Of a stretch of 64,000 nt of DNA, positions 1 to 7,916 are shown piece by piece. How positions within the stretch are numbered: the first letter of the stretch is position 1; each line of letters starts with the position of its first letter. Location: positions 8,724-72,723 of the forward strand of contig NZ_JASLAW010000046.1 in the NCBI RefSeq assembly GCF_030147005.1, written 5' to 3'. Origin of the DNA: Pseudomonas sp. Lineage in GTDB: Bacteria > Pseudomonadota > Gammaproteobacteria > Pseudomonadales > Pseudomonadaceae. The position numbers and the translations under genes were made by a program. The notes below the pieces were generated by a model. The model did no database searches. It was not told where the DNA came from and was given only the letters and a program-made list of their open reading frames with translations.

Positions 1-619
1 TCAGGGCGATTTGATCCTGAATATGCACCCACGGCATCCACTGACGACCGTTGCCGATCGGCCCGCCCAGTGCCAGTTTGAACGGCAGCAACAGGCGCGA
101 CAAAAAGCCGCCCTCGGCGGCCAGCACCAGGCCGGTGCGCACCAGCACCACGCGAATCCCCAAGGCCTCGGCACGCGCGGCAGTTTCTTCCCAGGCGATA
201 CACAACTGGCTGGGGAAATCGTCCTGCACCGGGCCGCTGGCCTCGGTCAATTCACGCTCGCCGCCGTCACCGTACCAGCCCACCGCAGACCCGGAAATCA
301 GCACCGCCGGTTTCTGCTCCAGGCTTTCCAGCCAGGCCAGCAAGGTTTCGGTCAGGCTGATGCGACTGCTCCACAACAGGGCCTTGCGCTTGTGGGTCCA
401 GGGACGATCGGCAATCGGCGCGCCGGCCAGGTTGACCACCGCATCCACGGCGCCGTTCACTTCTTGCAGGCGCGCGACACCCACCACGTGCTCGCCGCAG
501 AGCCGCGCAACGGACGCAGGCGTGCGGCTCAACACGGTCAGGCGATGGCCCTGGGCAAGCCAGTGCCGGCACAGTTGACGGCCGATCAAGCCGGTACCGC
601 CGGTCAGCAAAATATGCAT
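1..619 (-). CDS. TIGR01777 family epimerase (YfcH-like), 3' end beyond the window
   Basis: The N-terminal 206 residues of a minus-strand gene that runs off the left edge. It opens with an NAD(P)-binding Rossmann motif (GGTGLIG, residues 7-13) and carries an SGSAVGWYGD block typical of the TIGR01777/YfcH branch of extended short-chain dehydrogenases (NAD-dependent epimerases). The start is the ATG at 619, preceded by a GAGGAG ribosome site. It is divergent from the FAD oxidoreductase at 832, and the region between them holds a TGTACA operator-like site, so it may share the light regulon (inference). The substrate is unknown. Confidence 0.9.
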   Translation of the reverse strand, partial: MHILLTGGTGLIGRQLCRHWLAQGHRLTVLSRTPASVARLCGEHVVGVARLQEVNGAVDAVVNLAGAPIADRPWTHKRKALLWSSRISLTETLLAWLESLEQKPAVLISGSAVGWYGDGGERELTEASGPVQDDFPSQLCIAWEETAARAEALGIRVVLVRTGLVLAAEGGFLSRLLLPFKLALGGPIGNGRQWMPWVHIQDQIAL

Positions 620-758
620 GGGACTCTCCTCATGTAACGTTCGCGGCCGCTCACTGGTCTATTTTATAAGCAGGGATCAATTTGATAATCGAGCGTGACG
701 GTCGTTTAAGCCTGATCTTAACCATAGGTCACGCCACACAATCAGGCACGCCAAAACT

Positions 759-809
759 TATACCAAAAAACAATATTGTACAGCTATTGGTGTCGGCGTA
801 GTCTGTACC
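759..809 (+). promoter_or_regulatory. Candidate promoter with LitR/PplR-like operator
   Basis: TGTACA at 777-782 is preceded 18 bases earlier by a degenerate partner, TATACC at 759-764, giving the T(G/A)TACA-N12-TGTACA layout with one mismatch. A further TGTACC lies at 804-809. TTGTAC (776-781) and TAGTCT (799-804), 17 bases apart, could be the -35 and -10 of the gene at 832, so a bound repressor would cover the promoter. The assignment rests on the similarity to the much clearer site at 2047-2119. Confidence 0.55.
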
Positions 810-831
810 CAACGGTAAAACGAGGCCTCCC

Positions 832-1818
832 ATGACTGTCCCCATAGCGATCATAGGTACCGGCATTGCCGGTCTCTCCGCCGCCCGAGCGTTACGAGAC
901 GCGGGGCACGTTGTACAACTCTTCGATAAAAGCCGCGGCAGCGGCGGCCGTATGTCCAGCAAGCGCAGCGATGCCGGCGCGCTGGATATGGGCGCGCAGT
1001 ACTTCACCGCCCGCGATCGACGCTTCGTCAACGAAGTGCAGCGCTGGCAAAGCCACGGCTGGGCGCAACAGTGGAAACCCCAGCTGTACAACTTCAAGTC
1101 CGGCCAACTGACGCCCTCCCCCGATGAACAGATCCGCTGGGTCGGTACGCCGCGCATGAGCGCCATCACCCGCGCCCTGCTCGATGACCTGCCGGTGGAA
1201 TTCGATTGCCGCATTACCGAGGTGTTCCAGGGCACCCAACATTGGAACCTGCTTGACGCCGATGGCGATAATCACGGCCCGTTCAGCCATGTAATCATCG
1301 CCACGCCGGCGCCCCAGGCCACCACCCTGCTGGCGGCGGCACCCAAGCTGGCGAGCGCCGTGGCCGGGGTTAAAATGGACCCGACCTGGGCCATCGCCCT
1401 GGCCTTCGACACGCCCCTGGATACCCCGATGGAAGGCTGTTTCGTACGAGACAGCGCCCTCGACTGGCTGGCGCGTAACCGCAGCAAACCTGGGCGCGAC
1501 ATTACGCTCGACACCTGGGTGCTGCATGCCACCAGCACCTGGAGCAAGGCACACCTGGACCTGCCCAAAGAAGCGGTGATCGAACACCTGCATGGCGCCT
1601 TCGCCGAATTGCTGAACTGCGCCATGCCCGCGCCGTCATTCAGCCTGGCACACCGCTGGCTTTATGCCCGACCGTCAAGCAGTCATGAGTTCGGCGTACT
1701 GGCCGATGCCGACCTGGGGCTGTTCGTCTGCGGCGACTGGTGTTTGTCAGGGCGCGTCGAAGGCGCCTGGCTCAGCGGCCAGGAGGCGGCGCGACGGTTG
1801 ATCGAGCACCTGCAATGA
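832..1818 (+). CDS. NAD(P)/FAD-dependent oxidoreductase, renalase-like
   Basis: 328 residues with an N-terminal dinucleotide-binding motif (GTGIAGLSAARAL, about residues 9-21), an arginine-rich RGSGGRMSSKR segment that in renalase/amine-oxidase folds contacts FAD, and a C-terminal FAD motif (CGDWCLSGRVEGAWLSG). This is the size and layout of bacterial renalase-like flavoproteins that oxidise small amines or reduced nicotinamides. The exact substrate is not known. Its stop overlaps the start of the TIGR02450 gene (ATGA), so the two are co-translated. It lies under a TGTACA-containing promoter and next to a photolyase operon, which suggests light or photo-oxidative stress induction. Confidence 0.88.
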   Translation: MTVPIAIIGTGIAGLSAARALRDAGHVVQLFDKSRGSGGRMSSKRSDAGALDMGAQYFTARDRRFVNEVQRWQSHGWAQQWKPQLYNFKSGQLTPSPDEQIRWVGTPRMSAITRALLDDLPVEFDCRITEVFQGTQHWNLLDADGDNHGPFSHVIIATPAPQATTLLAAAPKLASAVAGVKMDPTWAIALAFDTPLDTPMEGCFVRDSALDWLARNRSKPGRDITLDTWVLHATSTWSKAHLDLPKEAVIEHLHGAFAELLNCAMPAPSFSLAHRWLYARPSSSHEFGVLADADLGLFVCGDWCLSGRVEGAWLSGQEAARRLIEHLQ

Positions 1819-2030
1819 ACCGCATCAACCCGACCAAATTGCTGCTGTCGAAATGGACCGCGACATCCCCGAAAAACAAGGAAAAACACTTCCTCGTCAC
1901 CGAACTGTTCCGTGACGAGGAAGGCACCGTGCTGGAAATAGAACTGCAAGCGGTGATGACGCGGCGCAGCGAACGCCTCGAGTGGCAGACCCTGCAGGAC
2001 CCGCAAAGCTGGAAGATGGGCTGGCAGTAA
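1815..2030 (+). CDS. TIGR02450 family small conserved protein
   Basis: 71 residues, basic and tryptophan-containing, beginning MNRINPTKLLLSKWT and ending SWKMGWQ. It matches the TIGR02450 family, small proteins of unknown function often encoded close to photolyase or cryptochrome genes. The ATG at 1815 overlaps the stop of the preceding flavoprotein. No membrane segment or signal peptide is visible. The conserved lysine/tryptophan block suggests nucleic-acid or protein binding, but nothing here proves it. Confidence 0.85.
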   Translation: MNRINPTKLLLSKWTATSPKNKEKHFLVTELFRDEEGTVLEIELQAVMTRRSERLEWQTLQDPQSWKMGWQ

Positions 2031-2046
2031 ACACGCGCAAAATACC

Positions 2047-2119
2047 TGTACAAAATATTTGACTTGTACAAGATCGAATCTATGATGAGATTAGTTGTAC
2101 AGAAATTAAAAGCTGTACA
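2047..2119 (+). promoter_or_regulatory. Main light-operon promoter with two paired TGTACA operators
   Basis: Four exact TGTACA boxes lie at 2047, 2065, 2096 and 2114. Boxes 1-2 and 3-4 are each 18 bases apart (TGTACA-N12-TGTACA). This matches the direct repeat I recall being reported for the class II LitR regulator PplR1 of P. putida (T(G/A)TACA-N12-TGTA(C/T)A). TTGACT (2059-2064) and TATGAT (2081-2086), 16 bases apart, form a strong sigma70-type promoter. Box 2 abuts the -35 and the second pair is downstream of the start site, a layout that suits repression. The regulator gene is the second gene of the operon, so autoregulation is expected. Confidence 0.8.
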
Positions 2120-2142
2120 GGAATTTTGCAGAGGTTTGCCCC

Positions 2143-3102
2143 ATGTCCAATTCCGTGAAACCCAAGATCGGCATCAGTGCCTGCCTGCTGGGCGAGAACG
2201 TGCGTTTCAACGGCGGGCACAAACAATCCCTGTTGTGCAGCCAGACTTTGGCCGAGTACTTCGATTACGTACCGCTGTGCCCTGAAGTCGCGATCGGCCT
2301 GGGCATCCCGCGTGAAACCATCCGCCTGGTCGGCGATGCCGCCAACCCGCAGGCCGTGGGCACCGTACACCGCGAACTGAACGTGACCGAGCCGCTGGAT
2401 GAATACGGGCAGAAGATGGCGGCCGAACATACCGACCTGTGCGGCTACATCTTCATGCAGAAATCGCCGTCCTGTGGCCTGGAGCGAGTCAAGGTGTACC
2501 GTGAAAACGGTGCCCCGGTGGACGGCGGCGGGCGCGGTATCTATGCCCAGGCATTCTGCGCGCGCCATCCCAACCTGCCGGTGGAAGAAGACGGTCGGCT
2601 GAATGACCCGGTATTGCGAGAAAACTTCCTCACCCGCGTTTTCGTCTACGCCAGTTGGCAACAATTGCTCGCCGAAGGCCTGACGCGTCATAGCCTGCTG
2701 GCGTTTCACTCGCGCTACAAATACCTGCTGATGGCCCACAGCCCGGCGCACTACAAGAGCCTGGGCCAGATGCTCGGCACCATGGGCAAGGATGACGACC
2801 TCGACGAACTGGCCACCGGTTACTTCAACGAACTGATGACGGGCCTGAAAAAGTGCGCCACCCGCGGCACTCACAGCAACGTGCTGCAACACATCAGCGG
2901 CTACCTCAAGCAGGTGATCAGCGCCGAGGACAAGCAGGAAATGCAAACCGTCATCGGCCAATACCGCCAGGGCATCGTGCCGCTGGTGGTGCCGCTCACT
3001 CTGCTCAAGCATCACTTTCGTCAACACCCGGACCGCTACATCGCCCAGCAGGTCTACCTGCAACCGCACCCGGAAAACCTCAGCCTGCGTAATGCGATCT
3101 AA
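2143..3102 (+). CDS. DUF523 and DUF1722 domain protein (YbgA-like)
   Basis: 319 residues with two domains. Residues 1 to about 150 are DUF523, with the signature start KIGISACLLGENVRFNGGHK and a SPSCGLERVKVY cysteine motif. Residues about 190-310 are DUF1722 (YbgA family), with an AFHSRYKYLLMAHSP block. In many bacteria YbgA-type proteins sit next to photolyase genes, as here. No biochemical function is established for either domain. It is the first gene of the light operon, 24 bases after the last TGTACA box, and is followed 3 bases later by the MerR gene. Confidence 0.9.
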   Translation: MSNSVKPKIGISACLLGENVRFNGGHKQSLLCSQTLAEYFDYVPLCPEVAIGLGIPRETIRLVGDAANPQAVGTVHRELNVTEPLDEYGQKMAAEHTDLCGYIFMQKSPSCGLERVKVYRENGAPVDGGGRGIYAQAFCARHPNLPVEEDGRLNDPVLRENFLTRVFVYASWQQLLAEGLTRHSLLAFHSRYKYLLMAHSPAHYKSLGQMLGTMGKDDDLDELATGYFNELMTGLKKCATRGTHSNVLQHISGYLKQVISAEDKQEMQTVIGQYRQGIVPLVVPLTLLKHHFRQHPDRYIAQQVYLQPHPENLSLRNAI

Positions 3103-3105
3103 GCC

Positions 3106-4035
3106 ATGAAAGCTGCCCTGCAAGACGAACCCGGCGAAGACATCGCCCAAGCCCTGGAAAACGGCTGGCTGCCGATCCGCGAGGTGGCGCGCCAGACCGG
3201 CGTCAACGCCGTGACCCTGCGCGCGTGGGAACGCCGTTACGGCCTGATCGTGCCGCAGCGCACGCCCAAAGGGCATCGGTTATTCAGCGCCCTACACGTG
3301 CAGCGTATCCATGCGATCCTCACTTGGCTCAATCGAGGCGTGCCGGTCAGCCAGGTAAAAGGCTTGATCGACTCCGCCCAAGCCAATCCCGAGCCGATGG
3401 AAAACGAATGGCACGCCCTGCGCCAAACCCTGGTCAATGCCATCGGTGAATTGGCCGAACGGCGGGTCGACGATGCCTTCAACCAAGCCATGGCGCTCTA
3501 CCCGCCACGTACCTTGGGCGAGCAATTGATGCTGCCGCTGCTCAGCGAACTTGAACAGAAATGGCAAGGCCAATTCGGCGCGCAGATGGAGCGGGTATTT
3601 TTCCTGTCCTGGCTGCGCAGCAAGTTCGGCGCGCGGATTTATCACAACAATCGCCAACTCCACGGTGCCCCGCTGCTACTGGTCAACCACTCTGACTTAC
3701 CCCTGGAACCGCACCTGTGGATCAGTGCGTGGCTGGCCAGCAGCGCCGACTGCCCGGTGGAGGTGTTTGATTGGCCGCTGCCCGCCGGCGAACTGGCCCT
3801 GGCGGTAGAACATCTGCAACCGCGCGCCGTGCTGCTGTATTCAAGCAAAGCGCTGCAGGTATCGGCCCTCACCAAACTGCTGGCGGGGGTGAGTTGCCCA
3901 ATGCTGATCGCCGGACCAGCGGTATGCATCCACCACGCCGAGTTGGCCGTATTAACCAGCGATATCCCCGAATTGTTCGTCGCCGAAGACCCGTTGTCGG
4001 CCCACCAGATATTGATCCAGCGTGGAATTGTTTAA
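3106..4035 (+). CDS. MerR-family regulator, class II LitR/CarH-like
   Basis: 309 residues. Residues about 21-90 are a MerR winged helix (IREVARQTGVNAVTLRAWER), followed by a C-terminal region with the fold length of a B12-binding regulator. The canonical DxHxxG cobalamin motif is absent; the nearest match is E201-P-H203 without the glycine. This is the hallmark of class II LitR proteins, which in P. putida respond to blue light through partner short LOV proteins instead of adenosyl-B12. No LOV gene is in the window. It lies directly before the photolyase (stop and start adjacent) and downstream of paired TGTACA operators that it probably binds. The class II assignment is inference from the missing motif and context. 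Confidence 0.85.
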   Translation: MKAALQDEPGEDIAQALENGWLPIREVARQTGVNAVTLRAWERRYGLIVPQRTPKGHRLFSALHVQRIHAILTWLNRGVPVSQVKGLIDSAQANPEPMENEWHALRQTLVNAIGELAERRVDDAFNQAMALYPPRTLGEQLMLPLLSELEQKWQGQFGAQMERVFFLSWLRSKFGARIYHNNRQLHGAPLLLVNHSDLPLEPHLWISAWLASSADCPVEVFDWPLPAGELALAVEHLQPRAVLLYSSKALQVSALTKLLAGVSCPMLIAGPAVCIHHAELAVLTSDIPELFVAEDPLSAHQILIQRGIV

Positions 4036-5478
4036 ATGCACTTGATCTGGCTGCGCACCGACCTGCGCCTTCACGACAACACTGCCCTGACTGCCGCGAG
4101 CCAGCGAGGCCCGGTAGCGGCCATTTACCTGATCACGCCGCAGCAATGGTTGGCCCACGATGACGCGCCCTGCAAGGTCGACTTCTGGCTGCGCAACTTG
4201 CGCGCGCTGAGCCAGGCGCTCGGCGAACTGAACATCCCGCTGCTGATCCGCCACGCCGCCACCTGGGACCAGGCGCCAAGCGTAGTGAGCCAACTGTGCC
4301 GGGAGCTCAACGTGGAGTCGGTACACGTCAACGAGGAATACGGTATCCACGAGAGCCATCGCGACAACGCCGTGGCCCAGGCCTTGGAAGCAGACGGCGT
4401 GACCTTCCACCGTTATCTGGACCAGTTGTTCTTCCAGCCGGGCAGTGTGTTGACCAAGTCCGGCACCTACTTCCAGGTGTTCAGTCAGTTCCGCAAAGTG
4501 TGTTACACCCGTCTGCACAGCGCCTTGCCGCCCTTGGTGGCAACTCCCAAGCCCCAGGCCAGGCTTGGCCTGCAAAGCGATGCCATCCCCGCCACCGTTG
4601 AGGGTTTCGAGCCGCCCAGTGACGCCTTGCGCGCACTGTGGCCCGCCGGTGAAGACGAAGCGCGCCGCCGCCTGGACGCCTTCGCAGATGCGCAAATCAG
4701 CTATTACAAAGACGAGCGCGATTTTCCCGCCAAGCCCGGCACCAGCCAGCTGTCCGCCTACCTGGCCGCCGGGGTAGTGTCGCCACGCCAGTGCCTGCAC
4801 GCTGCGTTGCAATCCAACCAGGGCGAGTTCGAAAGCGGCGACATCGGCACGATCACCTGGATCAACGAATTGCTGTGGCGCGAGTTCTATAAACACATTC
4901 TGGTGGGCTACCCGCGCGTCTCCCGCCACCGCGCCTTTCGGCCCGAAACCGAAGCCGTGGCCTGGCGCGACGCCCCCCAGGACCTGGCCGCCTGGCAACA
5001 AGCGCGCACCGGCTTGCCGATCATCGATGCGGCCATGCGCCAACTGTTGGATACCGGCTGGATGCACAACCGCCTGCGCATGGTGGTGGCGATGTTCCTG
5101 ACCAAGAACCTGCTGATCGACTGGCGCGAAGGCGAGCGTTTTTTCATGCGGCACCTGATCGACGGCGACCTGGCGGCAAACAACGGCGGCTGGCAGTGGA
5201 GCTCATCGACAGGCACCGATTCGTCGCCGTATTTCCGGATTTTCAGCCCGCTGAGCCAATCGGAAAAATTCGACAGCGAAGGCCTGTTCATCAAGCACTG
5301 GCTGCCGGAGCTGGCCGCGCTGAATAAAAAGGACGTGCACAACCCCGAAGCCGCGGGCGGCTTGTTCGGTGTGGCCGACTACCCGCGCGCCATTGTCGAC
5401 CTGAAAAAATCCCGCGAGCGCGCCCTTGCCGCCTTTCGCAGCCTGCCCGCGCGTAAAGAGATGGCCGAGCATGAGTGA
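4036..5478 (+). CDS. phrB: Deoxyribodipyrimidine photolyase (class I CPD photolyase)
   Basis: 480 residues, the normal length. The N-terminal antenna-binding domain (residues 1 to about 130) starts HLIWLRTDLRLHDNTAL. The C-terminal FAD domain carries the diagnostic stretch with TGLPIIDAAMRQL, GWMHNRLRM and NGGWQWSSSTGTD. The enzyme uses blue light to split cyclobutane pyrimidine dimers in DNA. It follows the LitR-like gene with no gap and overlaps the next gene by 8 bases. Co-transcription with lipid-modifying enzymes fits a programme against light damage. Confidence 0.97.
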   Translation: MHLIWLRTDLRLHDNTALTAASQRGPVAAIYLITPQQWLAHDDAPCKVDFWLRNLRALSQALGELNIPLLIRHAATWDQAPSVVSQLCRELNVESVHVNEEYGIHESHRDNAVAQALEADGVTFHRYLDQLFFQPGSVLTKSGTYFQVFSQFRKVCYTRLHSALPPLVATPKPQARLGLQSDAIPATVEGFEPPSDALRALWPAGEDEARRRLDAFADAQISYYKDERDFPAKPGTSQLSAYLAAGVVSPRQCLHAALQSNQGEFESGDIGTITWINELLWREFYKHILVGYPRVSRHRAFRPETEAVAWRDAPQDLAAWQQARTGLPIIDAAMRQLLDTGWMHNRLRMVVAMFLTKNLLIDWREGERFFMRHLIDGDLAANNGGWQWSSSTGTDSSPYFRIFSPLSQSEKFDSEGLFIKHWLPELAALNKKDVHNPEAAGGLFGVADYPRAIVDLKKSRERALAAFRSLPARKEMAEHE

Positions 5479-5893
5479 CTTCCTGCGCCGCTTCGGCCAA
5501 ACCTTTGCCACGCTGGACAAGCACAACCTGGGCCTGCTCGACGGTCTGTACAGCGACGACATCGTTTTTGCCGACCCGCTGCATGAAGTCCACGGGTTGC
5601 CCGAACTGCATCGTTACTTCGCGCAGCTGTACAGCAACGTCGAACAGCTGAACTTTGATTTCCACGGTTTCGACCAAACCGCCGAAGGCGAAGGCTACCT
5701 GCGCTGGACCATGAGTTTCCGTCACCCGCGCCTGTCCGGTGGCAAGCTGATCCGGGTGCAAGGGTGTTCCCACTTGATGTGGCGCGACAAGGTTTACCGA
5801 CATCGTGATTATTTCGATGCCGGCGCTTTGCTTTATGAACACCTGCCGGTCCTCGGCGGCGTGATCAGTTGGCTGAAAAGGAGAATGGGATGA
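5471..5893 (+). CDS. NTF2-like (SnoaL-type) family protein
   Basis: 140 residues. The start is the ATG at 5471 inside the end of phrB (MSDFLRRFGQTFATL). The sequence has the NTF2/SnoaL cone-fold pattern: an N-terminal helix, LYSDDIVFADPLHEVHG, then alternating strands ending with a DKVYRHRDYFD segment. Members serve as small isomerases, hydrolases or ligand-binding scaffolds. The same family recurs beside SDR, amine-oxidase and DUF1365 genes in stress-inducible lipid clusters of proteobacteria. Its role here is unknown. It overlaps the SDR gene by 4 bases. Confidence 0.85.
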   Translation: MSDFLRRFGQTFATLDKHNLGLLDGLYSDDIVFADPLHEVHGLPELHRYFAQLYSNVEQLNFDFHGFDQTAEGEGYLRWTMSFRHPRLSGGKLIRVQGCSHLMWRDKVYRHRDYFDAGALLYEHLPVLGGVISWLKRRMG

Positions 5894-6672
5894 GCCTCAC
5901 ACCGCCCCGCCGTTATTGGTTGACCGGCGCCAGCAGCGGCATCGGTGCCGCGCTGGCCGTGGAGTTGCTCAACAGCGGCGCCCACGTGGCGCTCAGCTCG
6001 CGTACCAAAGGCCCACTGGAAGCGCTCGCCCAACGTTATCCGGGGCAAGTGCTGGTGGTGGCCGGCGACTTGACCAGCAGCCAGATCGTACGCGAGATCG
6101 GTGAACGGATCGGCGAGGCCTGGGGCTCTCTGGATACCGTGATCCTTAACGCCGGCACCTGTGAATATGTCGACGCCAAGCAATTCGATGCGTCGATCAT
6201 CGAACACGTGGTGCGCACCAACCTGCTGGCCAGCAGTTACTGCATAGAGGCTGCGCTGCCGCTGTTGCGTGCCGGGCGTACCCCACATCTGGTCGGCGTG
6301 GCGAGCGCCGTGACCTACCTGCCCATGCCACGCGCCGAAGCCTACGGCGCCTCGAAGGCGGGGCTGCGCTACCTGTTTGAATCCCTGCGCATCGGCCTTT
6401 CGCCCGAGAACATCGACGTGACGGTGATCAGCCCGGGTTTTGTCGACACGCCACTGACCGAACGCAATGATTTCCCCATGCCCTTGAGCTGGCCGGCCGA
6501 CAAGGCGGCGAGGCATATCTTCGCCAAACTGGAGAAGCGCCCACTGGAGATCGCCTTTCCGGCCCTGTTCATCGCCACCTTGTGGCCGCTGTCGAAGCTG
6601 CCTAACCGTGCACAACTGATCATCGGCAAACGCATGCTGCGCAGCCCTCCTCCACATAAGGAAGACCTGTGA
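5890..6672 (+). CDS. Short-chain dehydrogenase/reductase
   Basis: 260 residues from the ATG at 5890, which overlaps the preceding stop (ATGA) and follows an AAGGAG ribosome site. The classical SDR motifs are present: GASSGIG cofactor loop near the N-terminus, NAG (VILNAGT), catalytic serine before a YGASK Tyr-x3-Lys pair, and a PGFVDTPL tail. It reduces or oxidises a carbonyl/hydroxyl with NAD(P)H. The substrate is not evident. The operon suggests a lipid or isoprenoid-like substrate. Confidence 0.92.
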   Translation: MSLTPPRRYWLTGASSGIGAALAVELLNSGAHVALSSRTKGPLEALAQRYPGQVLVVAGDLTSSQIVREIGERIGEAWGSLDTVILNAGTCEYVDAKQFDASIIEHVVRTNLLASSYCIEAALPLLRAGRTPHLVGVASAVTYLPMPRAEAYGASKAGLRYLFESLRIGLSPENIDVTVISPGFVDTPLTERNDFPMPLSWPADKAARHIFAKLEKRPLEIAFPALFIATLWPLSKLPNRAQLIIGKRMLRSPPPHKEDL

Positions 6673-7916
6673 AGATCGCCATTGTCGGCAGCGGCATCGC
6701 CGGGCTGACCAGCGCCTACCTGCTCAGCCGTCGCCACGACATCACGTTGTTCGAAGCGGGTGATTGTCTGGGCGGGCATACCCATACGACCAACGTGACG
6801 GTCGACGGCGAAAGCTATGCGGTAGACACCGGTTTCATCGTGTTCAACGACTGGACCTATCCCAACTTCATCCGCTTGCTGGGGCAGATCGGGGTCACGT
6901 TCAAACCCACCGAAATGAGCTTTTCGGTGTGCGACCAGAGCACCGGCTTCGAATACAACGGCAATAACCTCAACAGTTTGTTTGCCCAGCGCCGCAACAT
7001 CCTGTCGCCGGGGTTCTGGGGCATGCTGCGCGATATCTTGCGCTTCAACCGCCAGGCGCCGCAGGATCTGCAAGAGCAACGCATCAATGCCGACATGACC
7101 CTGGGCGACTATCTCGAAGCCGGCGGCTATGGCCCGCGTTTTATCCAACACTACATCGTGCCGATGGGCGCGGCGATCTGGTCGATGTCATTGGCCGACA
7201 TGCTCAAGTTTCCGTTGCAGTTCTTCGTACGTTTCTTCAAGAACCACGGCCTGCTTTCGGTGAGCAACCGCCCGCAATGGTGCGTGATCGAAGGCGGCTC
7301 CAGCAGCTATATCGAACCGCTGACCCGCAGCTTTCGCGATCAGGTGCGCCTTAACTGCCCTGTGCATAACGTGCAACGCACGGACGACGGCGTAGTTATC
7401 CACAGCCAGGCCGGCAGCGAGACATTCGACCGCGTGATCTTCGCCTGCCACAGCGACCAGGCCCTGGCGCTGCTGGCAGACCCGAGCGAGGCCGAACAGC
7501 AAATCCTCGGCGCCCTGCCCTATGCCGACAACGACGTGGTGCTGCACACCGACACGCGTTTGCTGCCCGAGCGCAAGCTGGCCTGGGCCAGCTGGAACTA
7601 CAGGCTGGGCGGCAATCAGCAACAACAGGCCGCCGTCACCTATGACATGAACATATTGCAGGGCATCGACAGCGACACCACCTTTTGCGTCAGCCTCAAC
7701 CAGACGCCGATGATCAACCCGCTGAAGATCCTGGCGCGCTACACCTACGCCCATCCGCAATACAGCCTTGCGGCGGTGGCCGCACAGGCGCGCTGGGAAG
7801 AATTGCACGGCGCGCGCAACACGTTTTACTGCGGCGCCTACTGGGCCAACGGCTTCCATGAAGACGGCGTGGTCAGCGCCCTGCGCGTGGCCCAGGCCTT
7901 CGGGGAAACCCTGTGA
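6669..7916 (+). CDS. FAD-dependent amine-oxidase-like flavoprotein
   Basis: 415 residues from a GTG at 6669 that overlaps the SDR stop, with an AAGGAAG ribosome site. It begins with KIAIVGSGIAGLTSAYLLS, an FAD-binding Rossmann motif, followed by GGHTHT, which is typical of the NAD(P)-binding Rossmann/amine-oxidase proteins paired with DUF1365 and fatty-acid methyltransferases. The C-terminal FAD contact (FYCGAYWANGFHEDG) is intact. Homologous clusters in alphaproteobacteria are under sigmaE/ChrR control and have been linked to furan fatty-acid synthesis. An oxidation or desaturation step on a methylated acyl chain is a reasonable inference. Confidence 0.9.
   Translation: MKIAIVGSGIAGLTSAYLLSRRHDITLFEAGDCLGGHTHTTNVTVDGESYAVDTGFIVFNDWTYPNFIRLLGQIGVTFKPTEMSFSVCDQSTGFEYNGNNLNSLFAQRRNILSPGFWGMLRDILRFNRQAPQDLQEQRINADMTLGDYLEAGGYGPRFIQHYIVPMGAAIWSMSLADMLKFPLQFFVRFFKNHGLLSVSNRPQWCVIEGGSSSYIEPLTRSFRDQVRLNCPVHNVQRTDDGVVIHSQAGSETFDRVIFACHSDQALALLADPSEAEQQILGALPYADNDVVLHTDTRLLPERKLAWASWNYRLGGNQQQQAAVTYDMNILQGIDSDTTFCVSLNQTPMINPLKILARYTYAHPQYSLAAVAAQARWEELHGARNTFYCGAYWANGFHEDGVVSALRVAQAFGETL

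Noticed and set aside
5547..5633. TGTACA at 5547 and 5628 within the NTF2-like gene, and at 7926 in the DUF1365 gene
   Set aside because: They encode conserved residues and have no partner box 18 bases away, unlike the intergenic operators.
7396..7404. Consensus DnaA box inside the amine-oxidase-like gene (also 10088-10096 and 47871-47879)
   Set aside because: Single sites inside coding sequence with no neighbours; kept only as background when judging the intergenic pair at 57487-57563.
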